Shown here: positions 6,803 to 10,278 of the stretch, in pieces
Numbering within the stretch: the first letter of the stretch is position 1
Layout of the letters: every line of letters starts with the position of its first letter
Assembly: GCA_044356745.1 (NCBI GenBank)
Contig: JBIKVP010000073.1
Location: forward strand, 1-10,278
Source of the DNA: JBIKVP01 sp044356745
GTDB lineage: Bacteria > Pseudomonadota > Alphaproteobacteria > Rhizobiales > Beijerinckiaceae
Reading direction: 5' to 3'
DNA length: 10,278 nt
Notes under the pieces: model-generated
Database searches by the model: none
What the model was told of the DNA's origin: nothing
The model's input: only the letters and a program-made list of their open reading frames with translations
Position numbers and translations under genes: made by a program

Positions 6803-7411
6803 ATGAGCGAAGCTCCAAAGCCTAAACGTCCACTGTCTGCTAAAGTGCTTAACCAGCTCTTTTTCGAAGCGCGCACCTATAATCACTGGCTGCCTAAGAA
6901 TGTACCTACATCTATGCTTAAAAGGCTTGCAGAGACCCTGATCATGGCGCCGACAAGTGCCAACTGCTTACCAGCACGTATTGTGTTCGTAAAAGGTAAG
7001 CGCGGCAAAGCCAAACTTGAAAAGTGTTTAGCACCAGGCAATGTTGAAAAAACCATGAGCGCCCCAGTGACGGCCATAATTGGCTATGATCTGGAATTTT
7101 ATGAGCAGCTTCCTAAGTTGTTTCCACACACGGATGCTAAAGCGTGGTTTGTGGGCAATGAACAACTCATTCAAGATACCGCTTTTCGCAACTCATCCCT
7201 TCAAGGGGCTTATCTTATCATGGCAGCACGTAGCTTAGGCCTTGATTGCGGCCCGATGTCAGGTTTTGATGCAGAAGCGATTGAAAAAGCTTTCTTTCCA
7301 AAAACGAACATTAAAGCCAATTTCATATGTAATTTGGGCTATGGCGATCCAAAAGATCTTTTCCCGCGTGCACCACGCTTTACCTTTGATGAATATTGCT
7401 CAGTCGTTTAA
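6803..7411 (+). CDS. rutE: RutE/HadB-family nitroreductase-fold oxidoreductase (putative malonic semialdehyde reductase)
   Basis: The 202-residue product resembles E. coli RutE along its whole length. Shared blocks include FEARTYNHW (21-29), APTSANCLPARIVFVK (49-64, the flavin-binding start of the fold), APVTAIIGYDLEFYEQLPKLFPH (87-109), TAFRNSSLQGAYLIMAAR (126-143), GLDCGPMSGFD (146-156) and NLGYGD (177-182). These are FMN-dependent, NAD(P)H-using enzymes. RutE reduces malonic semialdehyde to 3-hydroxypropionate in pyrimidine breakdown, but no other rut gene lies nearby, so the natural substrate here is uncertain and the symbol marks the family rather than the pathway. The stop is 6 bp before xseA, indicating co-transcription. 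About 220 bp of AT-rich DNA after the DUF992 terminator hold its promoter, which I could not place. The frame also opens at an earlier ATG (6764); 6803 is chosen on ribosome binding site spacing. Confidence 0.85.
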   Translation: MSEAPKPKRPLSAKVLNQLFFEARTYNHWLPKNVPTSMLKRLAETLIMAPTSANCLPARIVFVKGKRGKAKLEKCLAPGNVEKTMSAPVTAIIGYDLEFYEQLPKLFPHTDAKAWFVGNEQLIQDTAFRNSSLQGAYLIMAARSLGLDCGPMSGFDAEAIEKAFFPKTNIKANFICNLGYGDPKDLFPRAPRFTFDEYCSVV

Positions 7412-7417
7412 TCACAC

Positions 7418-9010
7418 ATGACCGGAAATGTCCCCGAATGGAGTGTTTCAGAACTTTCTGGAGCGCTCAAACGTACGCTTGAAGATGCCTTCGGGCATGT
7501 GCGCTTGCGAGGAGAGATTTCTGGCTATCGTGGACCCCATTCATCGGGGCATGTTTATTTCACGCTTAAAGATGCCAGCGCCAAGATTGAAGCCGTCATT
7601 TGGCGCGGTGCATTTTCCAAATTGTCTTTCAAGCCGCAAGAGGGGCTTGAAGTTATAGCCATCGGTAAGATCACCACCTTTGCCGGCAAATCAAGCTATC
7701 AGATTGTGATTGAACACCTAGAGCCAGCGGGTGTTGGCGCACTTATGGCACTGCTTGATGAGCGGCGGCGTAAACTTGCGGCTGAAGGTCTTTTTGAAGA
7801 AACCCGCAAACGCCCCTTACCCTATCTTCCCCGCGTCATTGGCGTCATTACCTCGCCCACTGGCGCCGTGATTCGTGATATTCTTCATCGCTTGCATGAT
7901 CGCTTTGCGCGTCATGTTGTGGTCTGGCCTGTGCGCGTACAAGGAGAGACAAGCGCGCAAGAGGTTGTCAACGCTCTGAATGGCTTTAATGCATTGCCCG
8001 AACATGGCGCTATTGCACGCCCTGATGTGCTTTTAATTGCACGCGGCGGTGGCTCCCTTGAAGATCTGTGGAGCTTTAATGAAGAAGCGGTGATCCGCGC
8101 CATTGCGGCAAGCACCATTCCCGTCATATCTGCCATCGGCCATGAGACGGACTGGACGTTGACAGATATGGTCGCGGATAAACGCGCACCAACCCCCACA
8201 GGCGCGGCAGAAATGGTTGTGCCTGTTCGTGCACAGTTGATCGAAACGCATCGCGATTTAGCCTATCGCCACACGGCTGCCATGACCCGCACCGTTGAGC
8301 GCGCAAGACGTGATGTGAAAGCGCTTACCCGCGCGATGCCAAGCGCATCAAGCCTGATTGAAACGGCGCGACAAAGCGTTGATATGCTCACCTTGCGCCT
8401 TGATCCAGCCTTGCTGGCCAATGCACGTCGCCATGAAGAGCGCTTGCAGCGCTTAAGCACACGGCTCAAAAACCTCACCCCGCAAACGTTTATCGCAAAG
8501 CTCAATGCAACGTTAAGTGGTCATGATATTCGCCTACGCGGTGCAATGATCCAGCGCACGCGCTTTGAAACGCAACGCCTGAATGCGCTCACCCATCGCC
8601 TCATCACATCAAAACAAAGCGTCATCCGTCATCAACGCGAGCGCCTTGCAATGGAGCGCACGCGCCTAAACTCACTCTATCCACGTCTCAAACCAAGTTT
8701 TGAACGCATCATCATCCAGCGTTATGAGCGCATCAAACACACGGCCATGTTGCTTGATTCGCTCTCTCACAAACGCGTGTTGGCACGCGGCTATGTTATC
8801 GTGCGCGATGAAGCAGGGGCACTTATTCGCCAAGCCGCGCAGGTGAGCACACACCCCCTGATGACGCTGACATTCGCCGATGGAGATGCTAAAGTAAGCC
8901 CATCATTGAGCGCGACATCTCCTCACGATGCGCGTGCACACGAGGTAAGCGCAAAGGCGAGCGATAAAACAACCAAGACAAAAACCACCCATCAAGGCGA
9001 TTTATTTTAA
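7418..9010 (+). CDS. xseA: Exodeoxyribonuclease VII large subunit
   Basis: XseA is the large subunit of exonuclease VII, which with several XseB subunits degrades single-stranded DNA from both ends and acts in repair and recombination in the cytosol. The 530-residue product has the N-terminal OB-fold (EWSVSELSGALKRTLEDAFG at 7-26, GHVYFTLKDASAKIEAVIWRG in 44-64). The catalytic domain has TSPTGAVIRD (145-154), ARGGGSLEDLW (208-218), GHETDWTLTD (241-250) and DKRAPTPTGAAE (254-265). A long Arg-rich helical section from about 270 to 460 forms the coiled-coil arms. The last 30 or so residues are a low-complexity tail rich in Lys, Thr and Ala, ending GDLF. No clear ribosome binding site precedes the ATG, which is 6 bp from the rutE stop, so translation may be coupled. 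xseB is not in the window. Confidence 0.97.
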   Translation: MTGNVPEWSVSELSGALKRTLEDAFGHVRLRGEISGYRGPHSSGHVYFTLKDASAKIEAVIWRGAFSKLSFKPQEGLEVIAIGKITTFAGKSSYQIVIEHLEPAGVGALMALLDERRRKLAAEGLFEETRKRPLPYLPRVIGVITSPTGAVIRDILHRLHDRFARHVVVWPVRVQGETSAQEVVNALNGFNALPEHGAIARPDVLLIARGGGSLEDLWSFNEEAVIRAIAASTIPVISAIGHETDWTLTDMVADKRAPTPTGAAEMVVPVRAQLIETHRDLAYRHTAAMTRTVERARRDVKALTRAMPSASSLIETARQSVDMLTLRLDPALLANARRHEERLQRLSTRLKNLTPQTFIAKLNATLSGHDIRLRGAMIQRTRFETQRLNALTHRLITSKQSVIRHQRERLAMERTRLNSLYPRLKPSFERIIIQRYERIKHTAMLLDSLSHKRVLARGYVIVRDEAGALIRQAAQVSTHPLMTLTFADGDAKVSPSLSATSPHDARAHEVSAKASDKTTKTKTTHQGDLF

Positions 9011-9023
9011 ACCAAGCACCACA

Positions 9024-9040
9024 CACCAAACACCAAACAC
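9024..9040 (+). repeat. Short CACCAAA tandem repeat
   Basis: Two perfect copies of CACCAAA (9024-9030 and 9031-9037) are followed by CAC, in a G-poor spacer between xseA and the DUF2093 gene. It is probably an unstructured spacer with no special role. Confidence 0.6.
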
Positions 9041-9041
9041 T

Positions 9042-9047
9042 AAGAGG
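9042..9047 (+). promoter_or_regulatory. Ribosome binding site that sets the DUF2093 start
   Basis: AAGAGG lies 8 nt before the ATG at 9056 but only 2 nt before an in-frame ATG at 9050. Spacing therefore favours 9056. Confidence 0.65.
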
Positions 9048-9055
9048 CGATGATC

Positions 9056-9268
9056 ATGAACCACATGCCGCACGGGGGCGAACAAGGCGGCGAAGCCGTC
9101 CTAGAATATCACACGCCAGAATTTAAAGTCATCAAAACAGGGCGCTTTGTGCGCTGCGCCGTCACAAATGCCCCCATCCCCCTTGATGAGCTACGCTACT
9201 GGAGCGTTGAGCGCCAAGAGGCCTACGCTTCTCCTGAAGCGGTGATGCAGAGTTTTAAAGAAGTTTGA
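9056..9268 (+). CDS. DUF2093 family small protein
   Basis: The 70-residue product matches DUF2093, a small alphaproteobacterial family of unknown function. It carries the conserved block GRFVRCAVTNAPIPLDELRY (residues 29-48) followed by WSVERQEAYAS, preceded by a variable Gly-rich start. A single cysteine (FVRCAV) is present, and the IPLDELRYWSVERQEAY section is the strongest family signature. It lies 45 bp after xseA on the same strand. This gene order is common in Hyphomicrobiales, so the pair is probably co-transcribed. There are no signal or membrane segments, and the product is likely cytosolic. Confidence 0.92.
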   Translation: MNHMPHGGEQGGEAVLEYHTPEFKVIKTGRFVRCAVTNAPIPLDELRYWSVERQEAYASPEAVMQSFKEV

Positions 9269-9275
9269 GGAGGGC

Positions 9276-9515
9276 ATGATACGCTTATGCAATAAAGCGG
9301 ATTATGAAGGGGCTTAAAAAAGCAGATTAGGGCGCGTTCTCGGTTCTGCCCCGCGTGCAAGTGAGATTCGCAACCGCAAGCGTGCGCTAACAATGGATAT
9401 GGCCTATAAAATTCACACGGCATTCGGCATTCTCGCCTATGTACTCTTAAAGCCCTATCACTTGGCAAATCATCACGTGAAAAATCACCCTCTGACAAGG
9501 CAGACATGTATTTAA
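9276..9515 (+). pseudogene. Possible remnant of a small gene, interrupted by an in-frame TAA
   Basis: A strong GAGGAGGG (9267-9274) directly precedes an ATG at 9276 that reads MIRLCNKADYEGA and then TAA (9315-9317). The first residues resemble the start of GNAT acetyltransferases (MIR-x-C-x-x-x-D-[FY]-E). The same frame then stays open for 65 codons to TAA at 9513-9515, including SEIRNRKRALTMDMAYKIH and AFGILAYVLLKPYH, which do not match a GNAT protein that I recognise. The nonsense codon and the mixed content suggest decayed or chimeric material. It may equally be chance. Confidence 0.25.
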
Positions 9516-9551
9516 CAGGACGACCATACTATAAAATACTGCATTAATCCT

Positions 9552-9671
9552 ATGACGGACGCAGATTTTAATGGCCTTGTAATGGGTTTAAGAGAAAGGC
9601 AAGCTTTTGCCCCGAATAAAAGGCGGCGCGTATTGTGCCAGCATCTCAAAATTTCTCTCGCTGAAGCCTGA
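9552..9671 (+). pseudogene. Possible remnant of an XRE/HigA-type antitoxin gene
   Basis: The 39-codon frame begins MTDADFNGLVMGLRE. This resembles the N-terminus of HigA2-like helix-turn-helix antitoxins, which commonly start MTD-x-x-F-x-x-[IL]-x-x-GL-x-[ED]A. The part RRRVLCQHLKISLAEA could be a damaged version of the recognition-helix region that usually reads like RxxLxLSQAEFA. An intact antitoxin is about 100 residues, so this would be truncated and internally deleted. No toxin gene is seen beside it, and no clear ribosome binding site precedes the ATG. Confidence 0.3.
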
Positions 9672-9691
9672 AATAGCTAGAAGAAGTTGGA

Positions 9692-10278
9692 TTAATTATC
9701 CTTGTTTTCAGAGGCAATCCTCTTGGCTTCATTTAAATCAATCTTTGCTTTGTACCCGCAATCTAAAAGTAAATTTAGCAACTCTCCGCCACTAATTAAA
9801 GTGATTGGTTTATTTTTAGCAAAATCATATGCATCATGACAAAAATTTGATGTTGTAACCAATATTCCTTTTGTTGCACCCTCATTCATTACTGTGCCAA
9901 AAAGATCTCTCACCGCTGAAACTCCAACCAGATTAGTGTATCGCTTTGCCTGAATAGCTATTTTACCACCTCTTAGTGGATCTGGATCAAAAGCTATTGC
10001 ATCTACTCCTTTGTCACGGCTAGATTGAGTTACCTTTACTTCAATTCCGTCACGACTAAATTTCTTTTCAAAAATCTCCCTAACTAGATGCTCAAAATCC
10101 TCCCAATTCATAGCGGCTAAATTGACTGAGTCATCGAGGTCTTTTGCAACCTCATATGACTCAATAAATCTCTTATCATATGTATACCCCTCGTGAGTGA
10201 AGAGTTGGCGTTATCTTTTTATTAAGGTTGTTTTGATTCCAATTTGGTATGGGTACGCTTTTAGAACCGGATCAACGG
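9692..10278 (-). pseudogene. Mrr-like restriction endonuclease, C-terminal catalytic part with in-frame stop upstream (partial)
   Basis: An intact reading frame of 139 residues (ATG at 10109-10111, stop at 9692) contains the Mrr_cat restriction endonuclease domain. It has MNWEDFEHLVREIFEKKF (1-18), KGVDAIAFDPDP (34-45, catalytic D37), IAIQAKRYTN (51-60, Q54 and K56 forming the QxK variant of PD-(D/E)xK), VRDLFGTVMNEGATKGILVTT (67-87) and a conserved tail to DLNEAKRI. Coding-like sequence continues in the same frame upstream of the ATG (YDKRFIESYEVAKDLDDSVN then LAA), where related large endonucleases also have homologous sequence. A TAA at 10211-10213 interrupts that frame, 33 codons before the ATG, and beyond it the frame is open again to the window edge. 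I see no alternative ATG, GTG or TTG start in those 33 codons and no good ribosome binding site before the ATG. I read it as a broken larger gene, although the catalytic residues survive. The DNA is AT-rich like the RloAB island. Confidence 0.72.
10181..10208 (-). repeat. 28-bp dispersed repeat, right copy
   Basis: The complement reads CCAACTCTTCA, CTCAC, GAGGGGTATACA, matching 98-125 at 23 of 28 positions. All mismatches are confined to the central 5 nt. It starts 2 bp downstream of the in-frame TAA of the endonuclease remnant and ends 69 nt before that gene's first ATG. In the endonuclease frame it encodes QLF-TH-EGYT; the left copy, in the antiporter frame, encodes QLF-KC-EGYT. Confidence 0.75.

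Larger units (their letters stand above)
9269..9691. other. 423-bp gap with degraded coding-like stretches, no intact gene
   Basis: No complete gene, RNA gene or insertion sequence end is recognisable here. The region has two plus-strand coding-like stretches described separately (9276-9515 and 9552-9671). It also has a hairpin GGCAA-GCTT-TTGCC at 9598-9611 without a strong T run. Base composition changes from the xseA side to AT-rich on the endonuclease side. It reads like the eroded edge of an accessory region. Confidence 0.6.

Noticed and set aside
9223..9507. 94-codon minus-strand open frame over the end of the DUF2093 gene and the gap
   Set aside because: It overlaps a real gene, is rich in Cys, His and Arg without a pattern, and no start signal is seen.
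9269..9691. tRNA, CRISPR array or insertion-sequence ends in the gap
   Set aside because: No cloverleaf-like arms, regular spaced repeats, or terminal inverted repeats with target duplications could be found by eye.

Overview
The window looks like chromosomal DNA from an alphaproteobacterium, most likely Hyphomicrobiales (Rhizobiales). The main evidence is xseA followed directly by a DUF2093 gene, plus a secreted DUF992 protein; both domain families are typical of that group. Base composition is moderate in the housekeeping genes and much lower in two islands: the ATPase/TOPRIM pair, and the endonuclease remnant at the right edge. The species cannot be named from the sequence alone.

Layout, left to right. 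(1) 189-1415, plus strand: a YbaL/KefB-type cation:proton antiporter with only its membrane domain; the usual cytosolic RCK/TrkA-N part is absent. (2) 5813 down to 1439, minus strand: a tightly packed unit of an AAA/ABC-type ATPase (RloA-like), a TOPRIM-type RloB-family protein, and the full-length DEAH-box helicase HrpB. The first junction overlaps by 1 nt (TAATG) and the second by 4 nt (ATGA). (3) 6020-6526, plus strand: a DUF992 secreted protein with its own ribosome binding site and a good Rho-independent terminator. (4) 6803-9268, plus strand: a RutE/HadB-family nitroreductase-fold protein, exodeoxyribonuclease VII large subunit XseA, and a DUF2093 protein. (5) 9269-9691: about 420 bp with no intact gene but possible remnants of small genes. 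(6) 10278 down to 9692, minus strand: the C-terminal, catalytic part of an Mrr-like restriction endonuclease whose reading frame is broken by an in-frame stop and runs off the window.

The ATPase plus RloB pair is the most likely accessory system. Its domain pairing matches the AbiL/RloAB type of predicted phage defence (AbiLi ATPase plus AbiLii RloB/TOPRIM). It is unusual here because it is fused by translational overlaps to the start of a housekeeping helicase. The Mrr-like remnant suggests the right side of the window has also carried defence genes that are now decaying. A 28-bp repeat (23 of 28 positions identical) occurs near both ends of the window in opposite orientation, each copy 60-70 bp upstream of a start codon. 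It is the least expected structural feature here.
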